This document shows, one piece after another, positions 7,762 through 15,379 of a stretch of DNA of 64,000 nucleotides. The stretch's first letter is position 1. Every line of letters starts with the position of its first letter. The position numbers were made by a program, and so were the translations under genes. The notes below the pieces were generated by a model. The model was not told the DNA's origin. It saw nothing but the letters and a program-made list of their open reading frames with translations, and made no database searches. Source of the DNA: Acetobacteraceae bacterium (GTDB lineage Bacteria; Pseudomonadota; Alphaproteobacteria; Acetobacterales; Acetobacteraceae); the NCBI GenBank assembly GCA_947474705.1, contig CANJJS010000012.1:20930-84929 (forward strand). The letters are read 5' to 3'.

Positions 7762-8982
7762 ATGGATACGATAAGCGACGGCACAGGTCTGCCATACGAC
7801 ATCGAGGCGCAACCGCTGGTGCGCGCGGCCATCGACATGAAGCCGAAACTGCGAAAGTTCGCCGGGGAGATCGAGCGCGAGCAACGTTTCCCCCCCGAGC
7901 TGAAGGGCATGCTGACGGAGGCCGGTTTCTACCGCATGACGATCCCGCGCGCGCTCGGCGGGCTCGAAACCGACACGCTGACCTTTTTGCGGGTGGTGGA
8001 AACCCTGGCCGAGAGCGTAGGCTCCATCGGCTGGAACTGCGTCAATAATGGCGTGATCCAGTTGGTGACGCTCGGGCTGTCGGACGACGGCATCCAGGAG
8101 ATTTATGGCGGCGGCAAGGGCACCGTGATCGCGGGCACCGCCGTGCAGGGCGGCGGCACCGCGGTCCAGGTGGACGGCGGTTACCAGGTCACGGGACGCT
8201 GGAGTTTTGGCAGCGGCTGCCAGGAAGCCTCCTGGATGCTCAGCAGCTTCCAGATCCTGGACGACGGCAAGCCGCGCGTCGGACCGGCGGGCGAGGCGCT
8301 GTTCTGGCGCGGTCTGTTCCGCCGGGACGAGATCGAGGTCGTGCCCGGCAGTTGGAACGTCACGGGCATGCGTGGCACTGGCAGTTTCGATTGGACGGTG
8401 AAAGATCTGTTCCTGCCGGAACACCGGACCATGGTGCACGCGGGCGCGCCGCTGGAAAATCAATGGGCGCGCTGGCCGGGCATTGTCTATGCGCTGCCGA
8501 TTCAATGCTGGATCGGTCCGCACCACAGTTCGATTCTGACCGGAATCTCGCGCGGCGGGGTCGATGCGCTGATCGATCTGACCACGGAAAAGTATTTGCG
8601 CGGACGGCCCGGGATGCTGCGAGACAACCAGCAGGTGCAGGACGCGATCGGCCGGGCGGATTCTCTCCTGAACGCGGGCCGGGTGTATCGAAGCCAGACC
8701 ATCCGGGAGATGTGGGACACGCTCGCGGCGGGCAAGGAGATCACGCTGACCCAACGGGCCCGTTGCCGTTTGGCGTCCAGCAACGCGGCGGATGGCGCGC
8801 GCGCCGCTCTCGACCACGTGTATCGCTGGGGCGGCAGCACGTCCTTCAAGGCCGAAAGCCGCCTCGCCGAAGCCTGGCGCGACGCGCAGGTCGTCGGTCA
8901 GACCCAGACGGTCGGACCCGAGTGGTATCCGATCGCCGGTCGGGCCCTGATGGGCATGGATCCGGGATCGCGGCTACGTTGA
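7762..8982 (+). CDS. Acyl-CoA-dehydrogenase-fold flavoprotein, likely monooxygenase-type
   Basis: This 406-residue protein has the acyl-CoA dehydrogenase N-terminal helical domain (FPPELKGMLTEAGFYRMTIP, ALGGLE), a beta middle domain (VTGRWSFGSGCQEASWMLSS, MRGTGSFDWTV) and a C-terminal helical domain. The segments WSFGSG and GMRGTGS are typical of the HsaA/HpaB-C/DszC group of flavin-dependent monooxygenases, which use reduced flavin to hydroxylate aromatic or alicyclic substrates. No acyl-CoA-dehydrogenase catalytic Glu motif is obvious. GGGAGG precedes the ATG at 7762, and a 6-bp hairpin (7735-7749) lies just before it. No flavin reductase is adjacent. It probably acts with the upstream amidohydrolase and SDR in one catabolic route. 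Confidence 0.82.
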   Translation: MDTISDGTGLPYDIEAQPLVRAAIDMKPKLRKFAGEIEREQRFPPELKGMLTEAGFYRMTIPRALGGLETDTLTFLRVVETLAESVGSIGWNCVNNGVIQLVTLGLSDDGIQEIYGGGKGTVIAGTAVQGGGTAVQVDGGYQVTGRWSFGSGCQEASWMLSSFQILDDGKPRVGPAGEALFWRGLFRRDEIEVVPGSWNVTGMRGTGSFDWTVKDLFLPEHRTMVHAGAPLENQWARWPGIVYALPIQCWIGPHHSSILTGISRGGVDALIDLTTEKYLRGRPGMLRDNQQVQDAIGRADSLLNAGRVYRSQTIREMWDTLAAGKEITLTQRARCRLASSNAADGARAALDHVYRWGGSTSFKAESRLAEAWRDAQVVGQTQTVGPEWYPIAGRALMGMDPGSRLR

Positions 8983-8988
8983 CATGCC

Positions 8989-9019
8989 GGGCGATGGCCT
9001 GACTTTCAGGCCGTCGCCC
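8989..9019. terminator. Bidirectional terminator-like hairpin
   Basis: GGGCGATGGCCT at 8989-9000 pairs with AGGCCGTCGCCC at 9008-9019 around a 7-nt loop, with one non-Watson-Crick position in twelve. It lies 6 bp after the flavoprotein stop and 14 bp from the end of the convergent OmpA-like gene, so it can serve both. It lacks a T-run. Confidence 0.55.
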
Positions 9020-9033
9020 ACACGTGCCGTTGG

Positions 9034-9654
9034 TTAAGAACCGAGATTGACGACCTCGACGCGGCGATTGCGCGGTTCCGCCGTCTGCGCCGGCTGTTCC
9101 ACCAGCGGACGATCCTGCCCGAAGCCCGCGGTTTCAAGCCGTGTCGCGGCGATCCCGTGCTGGCGCGCCAGGTAATCGACCACCGCGGCCGCGCGGGCCT
9201 GGGAGAGTTTCCGGTTCTCGTCCGGCGAGCCGACATTGTCGGTATGCCCGGCGATCCGGAAGCGGAACGCCGACAAAGCGCTGCTGCCAAGCGCCTTCGC
9301 GAGTTCGTCGAGGCAGGCGCGGGCGGCGGGCGTGAGGCCGGCCGAACCCGTGGTGAAGTGCACCATCAGTTGCACCGAATTGGCCGCGGCACCCGCGGAG
9401 GTACCCGCGCTGGGGCAGCCAGTGGCGGCCCGGTGCATGGTCGTGGCGGCGGGGGCCGCTTTCGCCGTGGCGGGCTGCGACGCCGCCGGCGCCGCCGGTG
9501 TGGGGCTGCCGAGACGTATGCCGCGCGTGGTCATGTCGCTGGAACCGCTCAGTCCGCGGATGATATCCTCGGCGCTCATTTGGGATCGGGCTTCGCCGCC
9601 CAGAAGCGCGAGCGCGACGGGCACGATCGTCGTCAGTTTCAGGATCGTTCGCAT
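9034..9654 (-). CDS. OmpA-family C-terminal domain envelope protein
   Basis: This 206-residue exported protein has a signal peptide at residues 1-24 (ILKLTTIVPVALALLGGEA), then a low-complexity Ala/Pro/Thr linker (about 45-80) with several single Cys residues. A peptidoglycan-binding OmpA-like domain covers about residues 95-205. Its landmarks are FRIAGHTDNVGSPDENRKLS and QARAAAVVDYL, followed by GFGQDRPL and the terminal RNRRVEVV, as in Pal/MotB/OmpA domains. The protein would be periplasmic and tether to diaminopimelate of peptidoglycan. AAGGGG lies upstream of the ATG. It has no N-terminal beta-barrel or lipobox, so a soluble cell-wall-associated protein is likely. Confidence 0.88.
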   Translation of the reverse strand: MRTILKLTTIVPVALALLGGEARSQMSAEDIIRGLSGSSDMTTRGIRLGSPTPAAPAASQPATAKAAPAATTMHRAATGCPSAGTSAGAAANSVQLMVHFTTGSAGLTPAARACLDELAKALGSSALSAFRFRIAGHTDNVGSPDENRKLSQARAAAVVDYLARQHGIAATRLETAGFGQDRPLVEQPAQTAEPRNRRVEVVNLGS

Positions 9655-9817
9655 GGTGTTTTCCCCTTGGCCGAAAAAGACGGCGAGTCTCATCGGACGA
9701 TTAATACGTGTCCCGGCCCCAAGGTTCAAGGAAAGAAACGGCGGCGCCCATGCCGCCATTCCGCCACGGGCGCGGGCGTGCCAGTCTCGCGGCGCATAAC
9801 AGGAAGGATACGCTCCC

Positions 9818-10654
9818 ATGATGGACATCTCCGGCAAGACCGCCATCGTCACCGGCGCCGCGTCCGGTATCGGCCTGGGCATTGCCACCGCGCTCGCCGA
9901 GGCCGGTGCCAATGTGGTCATGGCCGATATTCAGAAAGACGCGGTCGAGCAGGCCGCGCATGGCCTGTCCGGCACCAACAAGCGCGTCATGCCGGTGCGG
10001 ATCGATGTCACACAGGAACAATCCGTGCTGGACGCGCTGGCGGAGGCGGAACGGAATTTTGGCAAACTGCATATCGCCTGCAACAACGCGGGCGTGCCGA
10101 TGCACGGCACCAAACTGGTCGATGTGCCCGTGTCCGACTGGCAATTCGCGATCGGCGTCAATGTCTGGGGCATTATTCACGGGATCCGTCATTTCGTGCC
10201 CGCCATTCTGAAACACGGGGAGGAAGGGCATATCGTCAACACCGCCTCCGTCGCCGGGTTTCAGAACCGCCGCGGCACCGACCAGGGGCCGTACTCCATG
10301 ACCAAATATGCCGCGTTGTCGTTGACGGAGGCATTGGAACTCGAACTCGAAGGCACAAATATCGGTGTCTCCGTCCTCTGTCCCGGACCCAGTAACACCA
10401 ACATCGCGCGCGGCGCGCGGAATCGTCCGGACCATATGGGCGGGCCGATCGTGAAGGCGAACGACGAGGCGGTGCTGGCGGAACGGCTCGCGACGACCGG
10501 CCTCGATCCGAAGAAAGTGGGGGAGCGGGTGGTGGACGCGATCCGGACGAAGACGTTTTACGCTTTCGTCAGCGCGGTGCCGGCGGATGTCATCCGGGCC
10601 CGTCACCGGCGGATCGAAGAAGCATTGAACTCGCCCTGGGTTTCGCATTACTGA
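9818..10654 (+). CDS. Classical SDR-family NAD(P)-dependent oxidoreductase
   Basis: The 278-residue protein carries all classical SDR elements. TGAASGIGLGIA is the cofactor loop, an Asp after the second strand (MADIQ) suggests NAD preference, CNNAGV is the NAG motif, and NTASVAGF followed by YSMTK supplies Ser, Tyr and Lys. The CPGPSNTN segment is the usual post-catalytic strand. It reduces or oxidises an unidentified alcohol or ketone. AGGAAGGA precedes two consecutive ATG codons; I take the first at 9818. It is transcribed alone, and a hairpin follows its stop. Confidence 0.9.
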   Translation: MMDISGKTAIVTGAASGIGLGIATALAEAGANVVMADIQKDAVEQAAHGLSGTNKRVMPVRIDVTQEQSVLDALAEAERNFGKLHIACNNAGVPMHGTKLVDVPVSDWQFAIGVNVWGIIHGIRHFVPAILKHGEEGHIVNTASVAGFQNRRGTDQGPYSMTKYAALSLTEALELELEGTNIGVSVLCPGPSNTNIARGARNRPDHMGGPIVKANDEAVLAERLATTGLDPKKVGERVVDAIRTKTFYAFVSAVPADVIRARHRRIEEALNSPWVSHY

Positions 10655-10658
10655 GACC

Positions 10659-10681
10659 GGCCCTCGGGATCTCCGAGGGCC
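10659..10681 (+). terminator. Terminator-like hairpin after the SDR gene
   Basis: GGCCCTCGG at 10659-10667 and CCGAGGGCC at 10673-10681 form a perfect 9-bp stem with a 5-nt loop, beginning 4 bp after the SDR stop. No T-run follows, as is common in GC-rich alphaproteobacteria. Confidence 0.6.
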
Positions 10682-10706
10682 ATGTCCCGGCCCAACCTGT
10701 TTCAGA

Positions 10707-10922
10707 TGGCCGCGCGGCCCCGGCGCATGACATCGAAAAGCCCGGCAGCGCCAAAGTCCCGGGTTCCGCGACATTCAGGGGTTGCGCCAGATTCGCCGCA
10801 AGCACGGCACCGCTGTTCGTTTCGACGATGGTGAAATCCACCGAAGTCCCCGCGAACAACGTGCCAAGGCGCCATTGGAGGTAACCGGCGGCGTTAGGCG
10901 ACACACAAGAATAAGGGGTCAT
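10707..10922 (-). pseudogene. Degenerate C-terminal fragment of a PEP-CTERM protein
   Basis: Read on the minus strand from 10922, the frame gives about 72 residues in which VAEPGTLALPGFSMSCAGAA followed by RP resembles a decayed PEP-CTERM tail. It keeps the EP box, but the membrane helix is broken by Pro and Ser, and no arginine cluster follows. The frame then runs without a stop into the 3' end of the neighbouring SDR. No signal peptide or N-terminal part is found. I read it as a remnant of a sorted exoprotein gene related in type, not necessarily in sequence, to the intact one at 4.5 kb. The remainder of 10655-11083 holds short hairpins (one at 10980-10997) and no other gene. Confidence 0.45.
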
Positions 10923-10931
10923 CGCACGATC

Positions 10932-10952
10932 TGTTCAAAATCGTATGCGAAG
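10932..10952 (+). repeat. Copy 1 of an imperfect 21-bp inverted repeat
   Basis: The 21-mer starting TGTTCAAAATCG matches the minus strand of 11919-11939 at 18 of 21 positions, so the two copies flank the phosphotransferase gene in opposite orientation. A third core, TTCAAAATCG, occurs at 11037-11046. They may be operator sites or the ends of an old small mobile element; the sequence alone does not decide. Confidence 0.35.
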
Positions 10953-11083
10953 CCGATTGGCGGCTTTGAACCGGCTTTTCGCAAACGAGGGTTTGCGCGA
11001 CGCGGGCATTGGGCGGCAAATCGCGGGATTATCTTTTTCAAAATCGATTTCAAAGGCAAGTGGCATCTGAAACCCTCTGAGAA

Positions 11084-11896
11084 CTAGCCCTCCGCTTGCA
11101 GGGTTGCTTCGACACGCTGGATCAGTCGCTGCCGCTGAGCAGGGGTGGCTGGCCGCCGCTGCAAGAGGACGAAGGCGCGAAGAATTGGCAGATAGGGTTG
11201 CATCGCCTCCGTCAACGCCGCGGAGGACAGGCCGGACAGTCGCGCGTATTCGGACCGCACGGTGGCATCGATCGCGCGCGGCGGTTCCGGATTGGCGTCG
11301 TCTGGCACGAGCTCGGAAAGGCTGATATGGACGCGCGCGATGTCGAAGACGCCGGATGCCCGGAGCGCCCCGGCCCAGTCGATGCTTCGCGGACCGTCCG
11401 CCGTCATGATGACGTTGCCGGGGTGGAGGTCGGAATGACACAGCCTATCCCCCGGCGGCAGACGATCGATCAGAGTAAGGACGCCAGTGGCGATGTGCTG
11501 TGGCAGTATGTCGCGGGACTCTCGCGATGCGAAATCGATCCAACGGTAGAGCGAGGGGACATCTGGCGGCGGTGGCGGCGTCTTGTGAATGGACAGGTAG
11601 AGGCTCGCGAGGATCGCACCCACTCGCTCGGGCGTCATGGCGCCGGTCAGCAGGAGTTGGTGCAAGGTTGGTCCGTCGAAACGCCGCAGCACGATGCCAA
11701 AGCGCCCGTCCACGGTGACTTCGTCGAACACCTCCGGAGCGCCCGCGGCGGATGCCGCGCGGGTCATGCGTGCCTCGTGCCGTCCGAACCATTCCGGGAC
11801 GCCGGACCTGAACAGCTTCACGATCCGGCCGCGCGCCCAGAGGTGGATGTCCGCCGAGGTACCTTCGCCGATTTTCTCCCCCAGGGATCTTCGCAT
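11084..11896 (-). CDS. APH/choline-kinase-fold phosphotransferase
   Basis: This 270-residue protein has a small-molecule-kinase fold. Residues 8-30 hold a glycine-rich start (GEKIGEGTSADIHLW) and the Lys of IVKLF. The catalytic loop CHSDLHPGNVIM, with HxD and Asn, and the metal-binding Asp in SIDWAGA follow at about residues 155-180. It should transfer phosphate from ATP to an unknown small molecule; aminoglycoside, fructosamine and Kdo kinases all share this pattern, so resistance cannot be claimed. The upstream region contains one arm of the TGTTCAAAATCG inverted repeat 22 nt before the ATG. It is monocistronic, followed by a gap holding the PEP-CTERM remnant. Confidence 0.78.
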   Translation of the reverse strand: MRRSLGEKIGEGTSADIHLWARGRIVKLFRSGVPEWFGRHEARMTRAASAAGAPEVFDEVTVDGRFGIVLRRFDGPTLHQLLLTGAMTPERVGAILASLYLSIHKTPPPPPDVPSLYRWIDFASRESRDILPQHIATGVLTLIDRLPPGDRLCHSDLHPGNVIMTADGPRSIDWAGALRASGVFDIARVHISLSELVPDDANPEPPRAIDATVRSEYARLSGLSSAALTEAMQPYLPILRAFVLLQRRPATPAQRQRLIQRVEATLQAEG

Positions 11897-11918
11897 CGTC
11901 CGTTCTCCCCCACCTCTC

Positions 11919-11939
11919 CTTGGCGTGCGATTTTGAACA
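11919..11939 (-). repeat. Copy 2 of the imperfect 21-bp inverted repeat
   Basis: This arm lies 22-43 nt upstream of the phosphotransferase start and mirrors 10932-10952, sharing the 12-nt core TGTTCAAAATCG exactly. Its position would suit an operator. Confidence 0.35.
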
Positions 11940-11982
11940 AATGTGTGTCCGGCGGCCGGCCCGGTTATTTTCGCGCGCCGGC

Positions 11983-12729
11983 TTACATCGCGAAGCGCGA
12001 CATCCCGCCATCCACGGGGATCACCGTCCCCGTGATATACCCCGCGCGCGGCGAGGCCAGGAACGCGACGAGATCCGCCAGTTCCTCTGGTTCGCCGAAG
12101 CGTCCCATCGGGATGTTCTGATCGATGTAGCGTTGCGTCACCGCCGGGTCGGGATGCAGACGGGACCTGATCTGTTCGCTGTTAATGCGTCCCGGCGGGA
12201 TGCAGTTGATGGTGATCCCCTCTTTCGCCAGATCGCGCGACAGGCCTTTCGACCAGGCGTGCACGGCGGCGCAGGCGGTCAGCGCGGCGGAGGTGGCGTA
12301 AGGTTCTACGATACCCGTGATATTGACGATCCGCCCCCATTTTCGCGCGCGCATGCCCGGTAGGAAGGCGTTGGTCAGCCGGCGCAATGTCGTGAATTTC
12401 AGATCGAATCCGGCGTTCCAGACCTCATCCGCGGCGGAGATCTCCGGCCTGGACGAAAGTCCCGCGTTGTTGATCAGAATATCCAGACCTCCCACCGCCT
12501 CCAGCACCTTCGCCGGCGCCTCCTGTGCCGTCAGATCGGCGACGACGACCAGCGGACGGGCCCCGGTCTCGGCGGCGATCTCGTCCGCCAGTGCCTCCAG
12601 CCGGTCGCCTCGGCGGGCCAGAATGGCGAGGCGCACGCCCTCGCGCGCCAATGCCCATGCGATACCGGTGCCGATGCCGGCGCTGGCGCCGGTGACGAGG
12701 CAGGTCTTGCCGGTGAGTTTCAGGTCCAT
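11983..12729 (-). CDS. SDR-family protein lacking the catalytic Tyr/Lys
   Basis: This 248-residue protein has a perfect SDR cofactor loop (TGASAGIGTGIA), VVADLTAQ, LINNAGLSSRPE and the C-terminal GYITGTVIPVDGGMSRF typical of FabG-like enzymes. At the active site, however, the sequence after VNITGIVEPYA reads TSAALTACAAVHAWSKGLS. Aligning it to the usual YxASKAAV helix puts Ala at the Tyr position and Cys at the Lys position. The protein may bind cofactor without classical reductase activity, or use another residue. It is divergent from the GFA-family gene at 12857. Confidence 0.82.
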   Translation of the reverse strand: MDLKLTGKTCLVTGASAGIGTGIAWALAREGVRLAILARRGDRLEALADEIAAETGARPLVVVADLTAQEAPAKVLEAVGGLDILINNAGLSSRPEISAADEVWNAGFDLKFTTLRRLTNAFLPGMRARKWGRIVNITGIVEPYATSAALTACAAVHAWSKGLSRDLAKEGITINCIPPGRINSEQIRSRLHPDPAVTQRYIDQNIPMGRFGEPEELADLVAFLASPRAGYITGTVIPVDGGMSRFAM

Positions 12730-12856
12730 CGCCAGAGTCTCCGTTTACAATCGGGCTTCGATCCCATGCGCGGGGGCGCCTGTCCACCGCACCGGCGGGA
12801 TGGACGGGCGGCGGCCGATTTGCGACACCTGCCGGAGAAAAAAGGGGAGGGCGGCG

Positions 12857-13309
12857 ATGCTCGAGATACGGGAAGGCGGATGCCACTGCGGCCGGGTCAG
12901 GTTGCGCGCGAAAGTGGACCTGGATTTGCTGTCGCAATGCAGTTGCACGGTCTGCGTGAAGAAGGCCATTTTGCACCTTCCCATCGACCTCGCGGAGTTC
13001 CGGCTGCTGCGCGGCAAAGAGTCCCTGACCGTCTATACTTTCGAGACGGGGGTGGCGCGGCATCCGTTTTGCTCTCATTGCGGAATGCATCCCTTTTACA
13101 TTCCTCGCTCGCAACCCGACCGCGTCACCGTCAACGCGCGCTGCCTGGACGGAATCGACGGCCCATCGCTGAAGCCCACGCGGTTTTTCGACGGCAAACA
13201 CTGGGAGGACGCGCAGCGCAACCGCATCGCCATGGGCGGTCACGTGCCGGTGCCCGGCGCGCACGGCGCGAAAACATTTCAGGCGATCCTGGACGCCGCC
13301 GAAGGCTGA
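12857..13309 (+). CDS. GFA/CENP-V-domain zinc-binding protein
   Basis: This 150-residue protein has the GFA fold. EGGCHCGRVRL supplies the first zinc ligands, CSCTVCVKKA the second set, and FCSHCGMHPFY the structural C-x-x-C. The family is named for glutathione-dependent formaldehyde activation, but many members have unknown substrates. GGGGAGG at 12844-12850 supports the ATG at 12857, and the MLEIREGGCHCG start matches the usual family N terminus. It sits 57 bp before a TauD dioxygenase on the same strand and may be co-transcribed with it. Confidence 0.88.
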   Translation: MLEIREGGCHCGRVRLRAKVDLDLLSQCSCTVCVKKAILHLPIDLAEFRLLRGKESLTVYTFETGVARHPFCSHCGMHPFYIPRSQPDRVTVNARCLDGIDGPSLKPTRFFDGKHWEDAQRNRIAMGGHVPVPGAHGAKTFQAILDAAEG

Positions 13310-13366
13310 AGTTGCGCCCGCGCCGGGTTGGGTTAGGATTCGCCCAGAAAGTCAGGAGGCTCGTCC

Positions 13367-14212
13367 ATGTCCATCGGAATTGTCCCCACCGGCGCGCCCC
13401 TTGGCGCGGAAATTCGCGGCGTCGATCTGTCTCAACCGCTCGGCGACAACGTCTTCGCGACCATCGAGCGCGCCTATAACGAACACGGCGTGATTTTCTT
13501 CCGCGATCAGCACATAACCCCGCCGCAACAGGTCGCCTTCACCCGCCGCTTCGGCGACATCGAGTTCAATATCTTCGCCGAGCGCTGGAGCGTCCCCGGC
13601 AGCCCCGAGATCGTCGTCGTGTCGAATATCGCGGAAGACGGAAAACCGATCGGCATCAAACGCGCCGGCGAAAACTGGCACAGCGACATGTGCTACACCG
13701 CTCGCCCGCCGCGCGGCACCATGCTCCACGCAATCGAAATCCCTCTCCTCCACGGCATGCCCCTTGGCGACACCGAATTCGCCAGCGCCGCGCTGGCCTG
13801 CGACGAATTGCCGGAGGCGTTGCGCCAGCGGATCGAAGGCCGGACGGCCATTTTCGATTTCAAGGGACGCAAACGCGCCTTTCCGCCCTCGGCCTCTGAA
13901 ATCGAACGCAATCCGCCGGTGCGCCACCCCATCGTGCGCACGCATCCCCATACCGGGCGGAAATGCCTGTATGTCATGCGCGACGATTGCACGGGCATCG
14001 AGGGGCTGGAACAGGAAGAAGCCGACATCCTGATCGCGGCGCTGGCCGATCATGTGATCAAGCCCTCGCACATATATCGCCACCAATGGCGGCCCGGCGA
14101 TGTGCTGATGTGGGACAATTGCACGGTGCAGCACCGCGCCATCCAGGATTACGACATGCCGCTGCGGCGGTTGATGCACCGCACCACCATGGGTGGCGCG
14201 GTGCCCAACTGA
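13367..14212 (+). CDS. TauD/TfdA-family 2-oxoglutarate-dependent dioxygenase
   Basis: This 281-residue non-heme Fe(II) dioxygenase has the facial triad His105/Asp107 in WHSDMCYT and His256 in VQHRA, with 2-oxoglutarate-binding Arg residues in PLRRLMHRT. Such enzymes couple decarboxylation of 2-oxoglutarate to hydroxylation of sulfonates, phenoxyacids or other carboxylates. The substrate is not predictable; no sulfonate transporter is adjacent. AGGAGG precedes the ATG closely. Its stop lies 4 bp from the end of the convergent glycosyltransferase. A second TauD-type enzyme occurs at 24.8 kb. Confidence 0.9.
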   Translation: MSIGIVPTGAPLGAEIRGVDLSQPLGDNVFATIERAYNEHGVIFFRDQHITPPQQVAFTRRFGDIEFNIFAERWSVPGSPEIVVVSNIAEDGKPIGIKRAGENWHSDMCYTARPPRGTMLHAIEIPLLHGMPLGDTEFASAALACDELPEALRQRIEGRTAIFDFKGRKRAFPPSASEIERNPPVRHPIVRTHPHTGRKCLYVMRDDCTGIEGLEQEEADILIAALADHVIKPSHIYRHQWRPGDVLMWDNCTVQHRAIQDYDMPLRRLMHRTTMGGAVPN

Positions 14213-14215
14213 GTC

Positions 14216-15268
14216 TCAGACCGCCCGCAAGCGACGCGCGGGCTGTTGCGCCAGTTCCTGGTAAAGATCGACGTAATCCTCGGCCATCCGGCGCGACGTC
14301 CAGCGGCGGTCGAAGGTGGCGCGCACGGTGGCGCGATCCAGCGTGTGCAGCTTCTTCGTCGCCGCCACTGCTTCGTCGATATTATCGACGATGAAGCCGG
14401 AGACACCGTCGTCGATCACTTCCGGCACGGAGCCCGAGCGGAACGCGATCACCGGCGTGCCGCAGGCCATCGATTCGATCATCACGAGACCAAAAGGCTC
14501 CGGCCAGTCGATCGGGAAGATCAGCGCGTGCGCGCCCGACAGGAATTCGGGTTTCTGCTGGTCGTTGATCTCGCCGATGAATTCGACATGCGGGTTGGTG
14601 TCGATCAGCGGTTTGATCACCGTGTCGTAGTAAACCTTGTCGGCGTTATCGACCTTGGCCGCGACCTTCAGCTTCAGGCCCGCTTTGCCGGTGATATGGA
14701 TCGCCCGGTCCAGGCCCTTTTCCGGCGAGACGCGTCCGAGGAACGCGGCGTATTCCTGCTTCACCGGTTGCGGCGTCAGAATTTTCGGCGGCATGCCGTG
14801 CAGCACCGTGCGCACCCAGTTCAGATGCGGGATCGGCTTGCGCTGATTGTTGGAAATCGAAACGAAGGGCGCGTCCTTGAACGTGCCGAACGTGTCGATG
14901 AATTCCTTCACGTCCAGGCGGCCGTGGATCGTCGTCAGAAACGGCACGTTCTGGCGGGTGAACAGCGACAACGGAAAATAATCGATGTGGAAATGGATCA
15001 CATCGAACTCGTCCTTCCGGCGATACACCATTTCCACGTATTTGTAATAAATCGCCACCCAGTCCTTCACGGTCGGGTCGAGCCGGATCGCCTCGTCGCG
15101 CATCGGCGCCAGTTTGGCCGAGGTGAGGGAGTCGCCGCTGGCGAACAGGGTCACGTCGTGACCCATGGCGACCAGTTCCTCGGTCAGGGAGTAAACGACG
15201 CGCTCGGTGCCGCCATAGAGTTTGGGCGGGACGGCTTCGAACAACGGTGAAATCTGCGCGATACGCAT
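14216..15268 (-). CDS. Glycosyltransferase family 4
   Basis: This 350-residue GT-B enzyme opens MRIAQISPLFEAVPPKLYGG, with the family's N-terminal acceptor-binding region. Its C-terminal donor-binding half holds PFGLVMIESMACGTPVIAF (the ExxxxxxxE signature) and the GSVPEVIDDGVSGFIV motif. It would transfer a sugar from a nucleotide donor onto an acceptor glycan or lipid at the cytoplasmic side. No other polysaccharide gene is adjacent, though a Wzm/Wzt-type pair lies 8 kb away. The region KLYGGTERVVYSLTEELVAMGH is common in stand-alone GT4 enzymes of proteobacteria. Acceptor unknown. Confidence 0.9.
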   Translation of the reverse strand: MRIAQISPLFEAVPPKLYGGTERVVYSLTEELVAMGHDVTLFASGDSLTSAKLAPMRDEAIRLDPTVKDWVAIYYKYVEMVYRRKDEFDVIHFHIDYFPLSLFTRQNVPFLTTIHGRLDVKEFIDTFGTFKDAPFVSISNNQRKPIPHLNWVRTVLHGMPPKILTPQPVKQEYAAFLGRVSPEKGLDRAIHITGKAGLKLKVAAKVDNADKVYYDTVIKPLIDTNPHVEFIGEINDQQKPEFLSGAHALIFPIDWPEPFGLVMIESMACGTPVIAFRSGSVPEVIDDGVSGFIVDNIDEAVAATKKLHTLDRATVRATFDRRWTSRRMAEDYVDLYQELAQQPARRLRAV

Positions 15269-15379
15269 GGCGTGGTGCCCCGGGTGAATCGATGGTGTCC
15301 GGCTTGGACAGGCGGGGTTGTGGACCCGGAATATGGCGCGATTTCGGCGGGTTCGGGGTGATTTCGCGCGGGGCGCGAT

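Noticed and set aside
5962..8817. A 951-codon open frame on the minus strand opposite the amidohydrolase-SDR-flavoprotein genes
   Set aside because: It is antisense to three clear genes, its translation is rich in Arg/Gln/His without any domain, and such long open antisense frames are normal in GC-rich DNA.
11084..11896. Aminoglycoside resistance kinase
   Set aside because: Only the general kinase-fold motifs are visible, which are shared by many unrelated small-molecule kinases; no resistance-specific feature or mobile context is present.
11096..12121. A 341-codon plus-strand frame over the phosphotransferase
   Set aside because: The minus-strand kinase-fold gene has clear HxD and metal-binding motifs; the plus-strand frame has none.
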